The translations under genes and the position numbers were made by a program. This document shows positions 1 to 8,315 of a DNA stretch of 64,000 nucleotides, one piece after another. The stretch comes from UBA6623 sp965226435 (GTDB taxonomy: Bacteria > Acidobacteriota > Terriglobia > Bryobacterales > UBA6623), in assembly GCA_965226435.1 (NCBI GenBank), contig CBDDCY010000012.1, forward strand, positions 372,001-436,000, read 5' to 3'. The notes under the pieces were generated by a model. The model saw only the letters and a program-made list of their open reading frames with translations, had not been told where the DNA came from and did not search any database. Position 1 is the stretch's first letter; every line of letters starts with the position of its first letter.

Positions 1-279
1 AGGAGGTTGCGGGTTGGGACTGGATGCCGGCCCTTACGGACCGGCCCAGTATTAATTCGAGACGCGTGAACGGTGTCGGGAGGCTTTCTACTACGACGCT
101 TGTTCGCGCCCGCCGGGTGAAGATTCTTTATTCGGTGATTCTTTATTCGGCGGCTGTCACCGATCTCCGACCGATCTCCGTCCCCACCGATCTCCGTCCC
201 GATCTTCGTCCCCGATCTCCCCAAAAAATTGACGGAGCGCTGGCGACGCGATCCACCGTGCAGTCTTCCGGTTCACCTA
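1..279. other. Repeat-containing stretch without a supported gene
   Basis: No convincing coding sequence is seen. An open frame crosses the stretch, but its product is low in complexity and runs into the insertion sequence. Two small repeats stand out: the 14-mer GATTCTTTATTCGG occurs twice near 122-150, and CCGATCTCCG-like units recur about four times between 159 and 220. A TA dinucleotide at 278-279 is the left target site of the IS630-type element. Confidence 0.5.
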
Positions 280-301
280 CTGAGTCTCGCATAATATACT
301 G

Positions 302-1317
302 TCAATCGAGACAAAGAGAAGACTGTTTCCAGAAAGCGGTAATCAAGCGCGGTTTGCGGCGCATTCGCCGCAGCGCTTTGCGGGCGCGCTCGTCGAGTTC
401 CCAGTAGTCCTTCGGGCAGACGTTGGGCAACTCGTGCTGCTTCCAGTACGCCCAAATGTATTCCACCGGGTTCAACTCCGGCGCATAGGGCGGCAAGTAC
501 TCCGTTGCGATGTGATCCTCGGAGAGCTGGATGAACTCCCGCACCAGGCGGCTGCGGTGCGCCGGCAGCCGGTCCCAGACGATCAGCAGTGGGCCGTCGA
601 TGTGGCGCACCAAAGCCTTCAGGAAGTCGATGACCTCCAACTCGCCGATCGCGCCGGGATAGAGCCGGAAGTAAAAGTTGCGCAACGTCAGCCCGGCCGA
701 CACCGACAGCTTGTCCCAGTTGAAGTTGAACTCCAACACCGGTGTCTCGCCGCGCGGCGCCCAGGTGCGGCAACGATGCGGCTTCTGACTCAATCCGCTT
801 TCGTCGATGAAGACGATCGTACGTTCTTCTTTGCGGGCTATTTTTTAATGGCCGGCCAAGTCTTGCGCTGCCAGCCGCGGATGGCCTCTTCGTTGCGCTC
901 CCGCGCTTTGCCGACGGGCCGTTGCGGGCTCCAACCGAGCGCCCGCGGGATCTTCCAGACATGGCCCTCGTGATAGCGCACGCCGAACTCGTCTCCGATC
1001 AGACGAGCGACCCGCGGACAGCTCCACAGCGGCGTCGGGAAGCCGTGCGCCTCGGGGCCTTCCAGCAGCAACGCCTCGAGGCGTTCGAGCTGCGCGGCGT
1101 CCAACAGCGGCTTACGGCCGGCGCGGCCGGCCTGGCGCAACCCGGCTTCGCCGTCACGCCGGTATCGTCGCAGCCACTCGCTGACGCTTTGCCGCGCGAC
1201 CTTCAATCGCCTCGCTGTCTCGGACTGACTACAGCCTTGCTCGACCAACCGGATCGCTTTGAAACGGCGCTTCTCCAGGGCCTCGAAATCCCGCCGTACG
1301 CCTTTTGTATTTCCCAT
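302..1317 (-). CDS. IS630-family DDE transposase made by -1 frameshift
   Basis: The transposase cuts and pastes the surrounding IS at TA sites. The first frame (ATG at 1317 to a TAG at 838-840) carries an N-terminal helix-turn-helix region typical of IS630 proteins. The second frame carries the catalytic domain, with D in IVFIDESG, D in LIVWDRLPAHRS and E in PELNPVEYIW, which is the DDE triad. The frames join through six A residues on the coding strand (plus-strand T run 841-846) just before the first stop: stepping back one base reads straight into the catalytic frame. The joined product is about 338 residues, the usual family length. A GTG at 1353 would lie inside the terminal repeat, so ATG 1317 is preferred. 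The frameshift may be programmed, as known in several IS630 members, or may be a disabling mutation. Confidence 0.85.
841..846 (-). promoter_or_regulatory. Putative -1 frameshift slippery run (A6)
   Basis: Six consecutive A residues on the coding strand directly precede the TAG that ends the upstream transposase frame. Slipping back one base here continues into the DDE domain frame. The position, between the helix-turn-helix and catalytic parts, matches programmed frameshift sites in IS630-type elements. Function is inferred from position and sequence only. Confidence 0.6.
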
Positions 1318-1646
1318 ACATACAAAGACGTACGTACCCCAAAAAGGTGTCACTTTATTTTGCGAGACTCAATAGGTGGTGAACCTCCGCGGAAGAATAT
1401 TCTTCGGCACTGGTTGCGAACGGCGAAAAAATCCATGAGACTGTCATAGCAGTAGAGAGAGGTATCATTCATGGCATCCAGGACTCAACTCTTGACCGGG
1501 TTTCCCGCTGCAAACATCAGAACCCAAAGATTATGACATCGCGGGTATTTCTGTCGAACTCTGGGCAGCAGGCGTGAGGTACCCTATCCATAGTGAGTCC
1601 ACGGAAATCCGGGGACCGGAGTTGTGATGTGATAGGTTTTGAATTG

Positions 1647-2213
1647 ATGAGCTGTCTTAGCGTTCAGACACGGATCAGCATACGTGTTTTAGCTTTTCTT
1701 GTGATCTCTCCAGCTACCGCCGCCGACTTTGCTGAGACCGCCAGGAAGGCCCAGGCCGAGTACGCCGCCGCGCAACGCGAGTGGCAGATTGGGTTGGCGG
1801 AATTAGCGGTCGAGCAACGGCCGGAGTTTGAAGCGATCGCCAAGGCCCAGAGAGACCTGCAAGTGGCCTATCTTGAGCGCGGGACGTCCAAGTTTGAGTA
1901 CCTGATGGCTGAGGATCCCTCGCGCATCGTGCTCACCGAGGGCCTGTCTCAATTCATCAATTATGACTGGTCGGATGAAGATACGCAGACCCTCCGAGAA
2001 GCCGATCCCGGCTACGCGGCACTGGACGTGAAGGTTGCGGCGCTGAGGAAGAGCAACGACGATCAACGGGACTGGGGGAGCTTTCGAGAGTACTTTCGCA
2101 ATACATTGTTGAAAAGCAAAGAATACCAAGCGCATTACAGCGCATTCATGGAGAAGCAAAAAGCAGTGGAAGCACTCCTCGACGCATACAAAACGGAAGC
2201 GATCACGAAATAA
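1647..2213 (+). CDS. Secreted hypothetical protein
   Basis: A protein of about 188 residues. It opens with a likely signal peptide (basic RISIR, hydrophobic VLAFLVI, then a small-residue region ending ATAA before DF). The mature part is charged and helical, with heptad-like Ala/Leu/Glu spacing near the N-terminus (FAETARKAQAEYAAAQREW), suggesting a coiled-coil periplasmic or exported protein. An in-frame ATG at 1593 would add 18 residues ahead of the signal peptide, so ATG 1647 is preferred. No family is recognised, and the neighbours (an IS and a transposase relic) give no functional clue. Confidence 0.6.
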   Translation: MSCLSVQTRISIRVLAFLVISPATAADFAETARKAQAEYAAAQREWQIGLAELAVEQRPEFEAIAKAQRDLQVAYLERGTSKFEYLMAEDPSRIVLTEGLSQFINYDWSDEDTQTLREADPGYAALDVKVAALRKSNDDQRDWGSFREYFRNTLLKSKEYQAHYSAFMEKQKAVEALLDAYKTEAITK

Positions 2214-2307
2214 TGTCCCGGAACACCTGTACGGCCCAGCAGCAGGGGAGATCGGGGACAGAAGGGAAACGCCCGGCGCGGGCCGTCGCGTAACGTTCAC
2301 GTCGGGG

Positions 2308-2560
2308 GAAACCGGGGACAGTTTCCTATTTCCGGCCTGCTGCCGCAGCGAGCGTTTCGGTCTTCGGCGGACGCCCCGGCGAACCACGTCGCAGCTTCTT
2401 TCCCTCCCGCCTTTCCAGCTCGTCCACGAAATCGGCTTCGCCCCACGGACGCCCTGCCCGGGTCGTCTCTCGCAACTCTCCCAGATCTTCCTCGCCCGCT
2501 GGTTCCGCTCGCATCACATCTCCCCAGTCGTCGCATGGACAGGAAACTGTCCCCGGTTTC
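2308..2560. repeat. Transposase relic bounded by perfect 20-bp inverted repeats
   Basis: GAAACCGGGGACAGTTTCCT at 2308-2327 is repeated exactly in inverse at 2541-2560. A further direct copy of the core CCCCGGTTTCT follows at about 2565-2575. Between the arms lies the C-terminal remnant of a REP-associated Y1 transposase. The arrangement resembles an insertion of the IS200/REP-associated type that has lost its catalytic part. Confidence 0.7.
2326..2517 (-). pseudogene. C-terminal fragment of REP-associated (Y1/IS200-like) transposase
   Basis: About 63 residues remain. The stretch with LRETTRAGRPWGEADFV, a DELERREGKKLR segment and a Pro/Arg/Lys tail matches the usual end of RAYT proteins (TGRP-LG--FV--LE--LGR-LRP--PGRP-K). 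The HUH and catalytic Tyr regions are absent, so it cannot be active. It lies inside a perfect 20-bp inverted repeat. The assignment rests on recalled family tail motifs. Confidence 0.6.
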
Positions 2561-2599
2561 TCGTCCCCGGTTTCTCCGCCTCAACCGATCTCAACCTCC

Positions 2600-3562
2600 T
2601 CAAGCTCCCGACGGTTGGTCAGCGGCGCGTTTCTTCCAACGGTAGGCCTTCACCGAGTTTCGCCAGAAGTACTTCTCTTGCGCCGCCTGAGTTTTCTCCC
2701 CGACATACCTCCGCACCACCCCCAGCACCTTCGGGTACGGGCCCAACGGCTCTGAGTTCGGCCAGTCGCTTCCGTAGAGGACGCGGTCGTCGCCGAACGT
2801 TTCCCACATCTCGTCCAGCTTGGCTCGATAGACTTCGACATCATCCGGCACCGTTTCGCCGACCCGCCGCAATACCGCCGACACTTTCACGTAAACATTC
2901 GCTCTTGCGCCCAGCGAACGCATCGCGGTCCAATACGCGTTCCGCTCCGGCCCCGGTGGAGGCTCCGCCAGCTTCGGCAGGTGGTCGAGCACGACACGAA
3001 GCGTCGGAACCTTGTCCGTCAAAGTGACGATATCTTCGAGGGCACGCACGGTCGGGTTCGCCGTGTCCAGCGTCAAATCACGGTCGGCCAGCATGCCTAG
3101 GCCTCGCACGAAGGCAGGCTTGGCGAGTTCGGCGCGCAGGTCCCGGCCCCACAAGTAGCCGTACCGGATGCCCAAAAATAGCGGATTCCGCGCGAAACGT
3201 TCGAGGTGCTTGGCGAAACCCGGCTTACCGGGCTCCAGGTTCCCAATCGTGCCTACCATGATTGGATCCTTCTCCATCACGTCGAGAACCCACTGGTTGT
3301 CCTCCAGCCAGGGGCTGCACTCGACTTCGATCGCGCCCACGACGCCGAGCCCCGCGCTCGCTCGACGCAACCGGTCCGGCAGCGTCTTCTTGTAGATGAG
3401 TGCGTTCGTCTTTGGCGGCCACGGCACCCCTTCCGGGCGGGTCGGATCGTAGAGGTGGACATGCGTGTCGAGAATCGGCGGATCGCTCGGTTGGGCCGCG
3501 TCGGCTGCCCGAGACGCGACCAGAGCAGCCGTGGAGACACCCAGAAAAGTTCGGCGGTTCAC
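2600..3562 (-). CDS. Amidohydrolase_2 family TIM-barrel hydrolase, exported
   Basis: A hydrolase or lactonase-like enzyme of the amidohydrolase_2 superfamily (relatives: fuconolactonase, 2-pyrone-4,6-dicarboxylate lactonase); substrate unknown. The N-terminus has a twin-arginine-like motif (NRRTFLGVS) followed by an Ala-rich hydrophobic stretch, so export is likely. The metal-binding motif DTHVHLYDP follows the leader, and the C-terminal GSDWPN motif supplies the final metal-site Asp. GTG at 3562 gives about 320 residues and starts at the RR motif. A longer frame from GTG 3583 would take its first seven codons from the adjacent MITE terminal repeat, so it is probably an artefact of the insertion. 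The original promoter and ribosome site may have been displaced. Confidence 0.8.
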   Translation of the reverse strand: MNRRTFLGVSTAALVASRAADAAQPSDPPILDTHVHLYDPTRPEGVPWPPKTNALIYKKTLPDRLRRASAGLGVVGAIEVECSPWLEDNQWVLDVMEKDPIMVGTIGNLEPGKPGFAKHLERFARNPLFLGIRYGYLWGRDLRAELAKPAFVRGLGMLADRDLTLDTANPTVRALEDIVTLTDKVPTLRVVLDHLPKLAEPPPGPERNAYWTAMRSLGARANVYVKVSAVLRRVGETVPDDVEVYRAKLDEMWETFGDDRVLYGSDWPNSEPLGPYPKVLGVVRRYVGEKTQAAQEKYFWRNSVKAYRWKKRAADQPSGA

Positions 3563-3569
3563 AACCCTA

Positions 3570-3757
3570 GTGTAGTGGGTCACTAATACCGCAACTTATC
3601 GATCGCGGTGGCTAAACGGGTAAGGCCGTTGAAACGGGCTGACGACCTTCAGGGTGCTTGGCCCACCAGCCGTAAACGACTGGTCTAGTCTAGGGAACAC
3701 CAAGCCGCGTGAACGCGGCTCAAGTCTCCCGCATCAGAGCGGGCGCCTTGGGTGGTA
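3570..3757. repeat. Truncated copy of a MITE-like element
   Basis: This stretch is a close direct copy (only a few differences over about 185 bp) of the left part of the complete element at 8316-8574, starting at the same terminal sequence GTGTAGTGGGTCACTAATAC after a TA. The right terminal repeat is absent. Its interior carries short palindromes such as AAGCCGCGTGAACGCGGCT. It abuts the start of the amidohydrolase gene and encodes the last residues and stop of the neighbouring TPR gene. Confidence 0.85.
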
Positions 3758-4202
3758 CGGCTTCTCGATCGCGCGCCAGTCCCGTGTAGGCCCTTTGCAG
3801 GCGCAGTCCCGCCGAGCGGCGCAGGGACGCGTCCGATGATTGGCGAAAGCCCTTTTCGAGGCCCGGCAATGCTTCCTCGTAGTTGCCCAACTCCGCTAAG
3901 GACATGGCCAATAGGACGTCAACCGCGGCCAGCCCCGGCTTCAGGGTCAAAGCCTGACGCAGCGCGGGAACGGCAAGCTCGAATTTCCCTTGCTGGAAAT
4001 AGCTGACACCGAGAGAAGCGTGGACTTCGGGGATGCCGGGTTCGAGGTCTCGGAGCTTATTGAAAGCCTGGGCGGCCTCGGCATAGCGTCCGTCGGCGAG
4101 GGCTTGTTGACCCTGTTGAAAGTATTGCTGGAGAAGACGCGGGTCGGATTGGGCCGGGAGGCAGGCCGCTGACAAGACGACGAATAGGAGTGCTTTGCGC
4201 AC
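3720..4202 (-). pseudogene. TPR-repeat secreted protein, probably 3'-truncated by the MITE
   Basis: About 160 residues: a signal peptide (MRKALLFVVLSAACLPAQS) followed by three to four TPR-like helical pairs (for example GQQALADGRYAEAAQAFNKL and ASLGVSYFQQGKFELAVPAL). It is probably a periplasmic scaffold, partner unknown. The last 11 codons (PPKAPALMRET) and the stop lie in sequence shared with the MITE copy at 8316-8574, so the natural 3' end has been replaced. Acidobacterial TPR proteins of this type are often much longer. The truncated product could still fold, so loss of function is inferred. Confidence 0.65.
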
Positions 4203-4269
4203 GAATTAAGTGTAGCCCACGGCCGGCACGGCTCCGTCGGGGCGAGGGGTGTCGAGGCCGAGGGATGGT

Positions 4270-4420
4270 GGGTTGGCTTGGCTAAAGCCTGACGAGGGGA
4301 AGGCCGTTGAAACGGCCTGGCAGTCCGGGTGCGCTTTTCGTACCGGCTAAGGGCCGGCCTAGTTGGATCCAAGCCCGGTGAAGCGGGCCGACGGTCGGAT
4401 TTCGGCTTCCGGCCGAGGCG
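4270..4420. repeat. Cluster of short palindromic (REP-like) repeats
   Basis: Several short hairpin-forming units follow one another, including GGCCGTTGAAACGGCC and AAGCCCGGTGAAGCGGGC, separated by about 30 bases. Related units (CCGTTGAAACGG, AAGCCGCGTGAACGCGGCT) occur inside both MITE copies. There is no coding potential. They look like intergenic REP-type palindromes downstream of the TonB-receptor remnant. Confidence 0.6.
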
Positions 4421-4450
4421 GTTGCCGCCGGTGTTGTTTTCGGAAGGCAG

Positions 4451-4479
4451 CGCCGCCGGATCGGGTTGATCCGGCGGCG
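4451..4479 (-). terminator. Strong hairpin after the TonB-receptor remnant
   Basis: CGCCGCCGGATC and GATCCGGCGGCG form a perfect 12-bp stem around a 5-base loop, 11 bases beyond the stop of the minus-strand receptor fragment. No clear U-tract follows, so it may terminate weakly or only protect the 3' end of the transcript. Confidence 0.6.
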
Positions 4480-4489
4480 TGCCCCGGGG

Positions 4490-5434
4490 TTACCAGAGTA
4501 TCTTGACACCCACCTGGTTGATGCGGGCGTCTCGGGCGCTCGTGATCTGCCCGTTTTGTGGAGAGGTCACGTTGTGGACCGGCGTATTCCACTGCGTATG
4601 GTTAAAGGCGTTGAACGATTCCAACCTCAACTGCAGTCTGGCATGCTCGGTGATGTTGAAGTTCTTGAAAAACGCCATGTCCCAGTTATTGATACCGGGC
4701 CCGCGGAGAATACTGCGGCCGGAGTTTCCGAAGGCCCCAGGGCCCGGCTGGGCGAAGGCGTCAGTATTGAACCATTCGGCGGTCGTGGGGTTGTGGCCGC
4801 CGGGATTGCCGACAACGTCGGAGCGGTTGGTCCCGAAGGTATCGAGCACGCCGCCAATGTCGCGGGCGAAAACGGAATACGGGAAGCCGTTTTGGAAGGT
4901 CACGATTCCATTCACCTGCCAGCCGCCCACTATTGCTTCGGTCACACCGGACGCGTCCGCCAAGTAGCGCCCGCCGCGCCCAAAGGGCAACTGGTAGACG
5001 AAGCTGCTCACCAAACGGTGGTCGACAGAGAAGGCCGACTGCCCGCGGTCGCGCCGGATGTCGTGGTTGTCCAAGAAGCCCTGCCAGCCGGCGGTCTCTG
5101 CTTGACCGATACCGGCCGCCGCGGACTTATTGTCAATGCTTTTCGCCCAGGTGTAGACCGTGGTGAAGATCATCCTGCCGGCGCGGCGCTCGAACTTGGT
5201 GTTGAAGGAATTGTAATTGGAATTGCCGCCCCAGAGGCTGTTGATGAACACACCGAAGTTGGGGTACGGCTTCCGCAAGGCGACCGGACTGATATTGCCG
5301 GAAGCTATCTCGGCCGCGGTCGGCCCGATAGCCTGGGCGAAGTTGTGCCGCATCAGCAAGTGAGTCCCCATATTTCCCACGTAGTTAAACTCGATGGTCA
5401 TCGTCGGGCTCAACGAACGTTGGTTACAACATGG
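4490..5434 (-). pseudogene. C-terminal fragment of a TonB-dependent receptor (acidobacterial type)
   Basis: About 310 residues of outer-membrane beta-barrel remain, with features common to the large carboxypeptidase-regulatory-like TonB receptors of Acidobacteria: NYVGNMGTHL, SNYNSFNTKFERR, YTWAKSID, DHRLVSSFVYQLPFG, RLESFNAFNHTQW, and the terminal motif ending VGVKILW, where the last aromatic residue is the usual barrel-insertion signal. Such receptors normally exceed 1000 residues. Here the plug, the regulatory domain and most of the barrel are missing. Homology fades upstream of QRSLSPTMT at about 5434, where the sequence becomes unrelated. A non-functional remnant is inferred. Confidence 0.8.
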
Positions 5435-5721
5435 CCCACCGTGGCAGTTTCCGTGTCGATCGCCGCCGCGACCCGACCGGAGGATGTCCGGACCTTGTTG
5501 GGCGGCGGGGCGGGTTCAATCATGGGAGCGCCCACAGGGGCGAAACCGACTGTCCTCGGTTTGCCCTGCCTGGTTTGCCCTACAAGGCAGCGTGCCGGTT
5601 CCCGACCCTGCCGGCCGGTCCTCGCCGTTATGAACTCTGGGGCGTAAAGCCCTACCGCGCCCGCGCCGATACGCATAACTAGAGGCCCGGCGTAATCCTA
5701 TTACCCACGGTCGCTCAGGCT

Positions 5722-7023
5722 ATGGCAAGACGTGGACCGCTTGGATGGCCGAATCAAGCCGCCGCCCGCACGATTGTGAACTACTGCGCCAAGATCTCGG
5801 ATCCGGTCGAGCGATTGCGATACGTTCATGCCTGTAGAGTCCTAACCGAGCAAAAAGGCCGGCTCCTTCAACTTCGGCCGATCGGCGCCGCGATCTATCG
5901 GGTCTTGGGGCTTGGCGCGCGCTTCCGCCGGCGGCGACTCACCTCCGCGCTGAGCGGGATGTTTGTATGCACGGCGGCCGTCGTTATCTGGTTTGGCGGC
6001 GGAGAACCGCAGAGGGTGATGGAAGCAGTCCCACCCATCGACAGGGAACGCGCCGAGGTTGCGGCACCGCATAGGCCCCCGGCCGAGATTTGGCACGTCG
6101 AATCGTCTGACGGAGCGGACCTTTACAGCAACGGTCTGCGAGTCGACAACCGCTATCGGACCCACAAGGGGCCGCGAGTTTACGCCGTTTTGCCCCGCGA
6201 CGGCGAAGTCGAACCGGAGGCACTGGAGTGGCGGGATCGTCCGGTCGGTCTGGTTTTCCATACCACGGAAAGTGATCTCGCTCCGTTCGCCAAGGTCCAC
6301 AACCACAACATTCGATATCAAGGCCGGCAACTACTGCTCTACATACAGCGGAAAGGGCTCTACAATTTCGTGATTGATCGTTTCGGCAAGGTCTATCGGA
6401 TCGTTCCCGAAGAGCAATACGCCGATCACGCGGGTCATTCGGTTTGGGCCGAGGGCGGCGAGCTGTATGTGAATCTGAACCACGGCTTTCTCGGAGTGGC
6501 ATTCGAGACGCAGCGCGGTCTGGACGCCTCGGCGGATAGGTTCGACCGGCCCTTGACGCAAGCCCAACTGGGGGGGGGTCGGCTGTTGACCGCGTTTCTG
6601 AGGCATAGTTTCGGCATCGTGGAAGGCAACATCGTCACCCACGAGATGGTTTCGCTGAACCCCGCCAAAGGCCTAGTCGGATATCACACCGACTGGCGGG
6701 GCCGGTTCCCCTTCTCCGAGTTTGGCCTGCCGGATAACTACCGGCTCGCTATGCCGGCCATCGCTGAGTGGGGCTTCCGCTACGATCGTCAGTTCGTCGC
6801 CCAAGTCGGCGGCCGCGTTTGGGCCGGCGTGCGACTGGCCGAAAAACGCTTTCAGCGCGAAGCCGAGCTGCGTCAGGTCAGCCTTGAGCGGCTTCGCAAA
6901 ACACGGGTTGCGCGCTTGAGGAAATGGGGAGAGCGGCTGCGGGAACTGACCCAACAACAGGCCGAGCAGCAGGCCTTCCCCTCGGCCACAGGCGCGACGA
7001 CGCGAGCCGGCGGGACCGGCTGA
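5722..7023 (+). CDS. Membrane-anchored N-acetylmuramoyl-L-alanine amidase (Amidase_2-like)
   Basis: A 433-residue protein. A cytoplasmic N-terminal region of about 75 residues is followed by one membrane segment (about 78-97, SALSGMFVCTAAVVIWFG) and a periplasmic amidase domain (about 165-345). Family-like motifs are GLVFHTTESD (H180), YNFVIDRFGKVYRIV, ADHAGHS (H236), VAFET, THEMVS and GYHTDW (H322, D324), consistent with a zinc site that cleaves the MurNAc-L-Ala bond of peptidoglycan. A charged, probably coiled-coil tail follows (about 380-420). The next gene, an actin-like ATPase, starts 51 bases downstream on the same strand, so the two probably form a cell-wall or cell-shape unit. Exact ligand assignment is inferred. 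Confidence 0.75.
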   Translation: MARRGPLGWPNQAAARTIVNYCAKISDPVERLRYVHACRVLTEQKGRLLQLRPIGAAIYRVLGLGARFRRRRLTSALSGMFVCTAAVVIWFGGGEPQRVMEAVPPIDRERAEVAAPHRPPAEIWHVESSDGADLYSNGLRVDNRYRTHKGPRVYAVLPRDGEVEPEALEWRDRPVGLVFHTTESDLAPFAKVHNHNIRYQGRQLLLYIQRKGLYNFVIDRFGKVYRIVPEEQYADHAGHSVWAEGGELYVNLNHGFLGVAFETQRGLDASADRFDRPLTQAQLGGGRLLTAFLRHSFGIVEGNIVTHEMVSLNPAKGLVGYHTDWRGRFPFSEFGLPDNYRLAMPAIAEWGFRYDRQFVAQVGGRVWAGVRLAEKRFQREAELRQVSLERLRKTRVARLRKWGERLRELTQQQAEQQAFPSATGATTRAGGTG

Positions 7024-7074
7024 GAGAACCGATTCAAAACCCGGTGCAGGGCACCGCAAAGGAAGGAACATCGT

Positions 7075-8076
7075 ATGTCAAACAAACCAACCACCTTAAA
7101 GGCGAAAGGGCTCGACATCGGCACCAGTCGACTCGTGCTCGCAACGCCCGTCGAGAATGATTATCAATATGAGGGACAGTTGAATGCCTTCATCTCGCTT
7201 CCCTACTCAAGGATGACCGAAGACATGCTGCGCCGCGAGGGGATCCTTTTCAGTGTGGAAGGATCCACGATTCTCGCCTACGGCAATCGGGTCGAGGAAT
7301 TCGCCAACATTCTAAACGGCGAGACCCGCCGCCCGTTTCGGACCGGATTGTTGAATCCGGACGAACCCAAGAGCTTGCAAATGCTTGAGCTGGCCTTGAC
7401 CCAAATGTGTGGCGAGGCCCAGAAAGGCGAGAAGATTTGTTTCAGCATTCCCAGCGGCGACCCGAACACCCGGAACGACATCCTCTACCACGAGCGTACG
7501 ATTGCGCAAATTCTCGAAAAGCTCGACTACAGCGTCAAGAGCCTGAACGAAGGTCTGGCCGTCATCTACGCCGAACTGGAGAGGTCAAGCTTTACCGGTA
7601 TCGGCATCAGCTTCGGCGGCGGAATGTGCAACGTCTGTCTGGCCTATCTCGGACTGCCGGTGGTAACGTTCAGCACCCCGCAGGCCGGCGATTACGTCGA
7701 CTACAGTGCCTCATCGGTAACCGGGCAGACGCCAACGACGATCCGGCTGCACAAGGAAGAGCAGTTCCAGTTCAACGGATTTTCCAGTAACAACGTCGAA
7801 CAGGCCCTCACCGTCTATTACAACGACATGATCCGGGCCGTGGTGACGGGGCTCGAGACAGCGCTCTCGGATAGCCGCAAGCTGCCCAAGTTCGACAAGC
7901 CGGTTCCAGTGGCGGTCAGTGGCGGCAGCGCCCAGGCGAAGGGCTTCCTGCAGCAGCTGGAGAAGGAAATCCGGGCGGCCGAAGTGCCGATTGCCATCTC
8001 GGAGGTGAGCCTGGCCGAGGATGCGCAGAACACGACCGCTAAGGGAACCCTCATGGCGGCCCTGCTCGATATGTAG
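7075..8076 (+). CDS. Actin-like ATPase (MreB/StbA-type fold)
   Basis: A 333-residue cytoplasmic protein with the three nucleotide-binding signatures of the actin/Hsp70 superfamily: phosphate 1 near the N-terminus (GLDIGTSRLVLA), phosphate 2 mid-protein (GIGISFGGGMCNV) and the adenosine motif near the C-terminus (VAVSGGSAQAKGF). It probably polymerises with ATP and has a cytoskeletal or positioning role. It is preceded by a good ribosome site (AAGGAAGGAA) and lies just after a membrane-anchored amidase gene. Length and motifs are closer to MreB/StbA-like proteins than to FtsA or DnaK, but it is not a standard MreB and lacks mreC/mreD neighbours. The specific subfamily is not identified. Confidence 0.75.
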   Translation: MSNKPTTLKAKGLDIGTSRLVLATPVENDYQYEGQLNAFISLPYSRMTEDMLRREGILFSVEGSTILAYGNRVEEFANILNGETRRPFRTGLLNPDEPKSLQMLELALTQMCGEAQKGEKICFSIPSGDPNTRNDILYHERTIAQILEKLDYSVKSLNEGLAVIYAELERSSFTGIGISFGGGMCNVCLAYLGLPVVTFSTPQAGDYVDYSASSVTGQTPTTIRLHKEEQFQFNGFSSNNVEQALTVYYNDMIRAVVTGLETALSDSRKLPKFDKPVPVAVSGGSAQAKGFLQQLEKEIRAAEVPIAISEVSLAEDAQNTTAKGTLMAALLDM

Positions 8077-8315
8077 GCTGTGCCTATTGTAAACTCCGTC
8101 CGCATTGAAACGATGAAGCTTAACAGCGTTTGTCGAGAAGGCCAAAGTGCAGTGCGGTCGTTTGGTGAGACCAGTAAATAAGGACAGTCGGTTCCTATGA
8201 AAGCGCGGTATTCATAAGACCGCCATGAAAATGGGGAGAAGGGGTGTTTCCTGCCGCCCTTTCAGGGCTCGCCGAGGTGAGGCTCGTACCCAGGGTTTCG
8301 CTTCGCTTCACCCTA
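8077..8315. other. Non-coding stretch with dispersed repeat interrupted by MITE
   Basis: No gene is seen. From about 8245 the sequence resembles a GC-rich intergenic repeat (CCGCCCTTTCAGGGCT, then CCCAGGGTTTCGCTTCGCTT). The same repeat appears to resume after the MITE at about 8577 (GGCTATATTCCCGCCGCC), giving a continuous unit if the element and one TA are removed. Confidence 0.5.

Larger units (their letters stand above)
280..1372 (-). mobile_element. IS630-family insertion sequence, about 1.09 kb
   Basis: The element is bounded by imperfect terminal inverted repeats. The left end reads TGAGTCTCGCATAATATACT from 281, and the right end, read inward on the minus strand from 1371, is TGAGTCTCGCAAAATAAAGT. 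A TA dinucleotide sits directly outside each end (278-279 and 1373-1374), as expected for the TA target duplication of IS630/Tc1-mariner elements. The interior holds one two-frame transposase gene on the minus strand. Length, ends and coding layout all fit a complete element. Confidence 0.9.

Noticed and set aside
159..220. Short repeated units as a CRISPR array
   Set aside because: Units are about 10-16 bases and adjoin without uniform spacers; there are no cas genes in the window.
24..407. Plus-strand frame of 127 codons at the window start
   Set aside because: It includes short tandem repeats and runs antisense into the transposase; there is no leader, domain or ribosome site.
4466..5647. 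Plus-strand open frame of 393 codons over the TonB remnant
   Set aside because: The minus strand has clear barrel motifs; the plus frame is a high-GC shadow.
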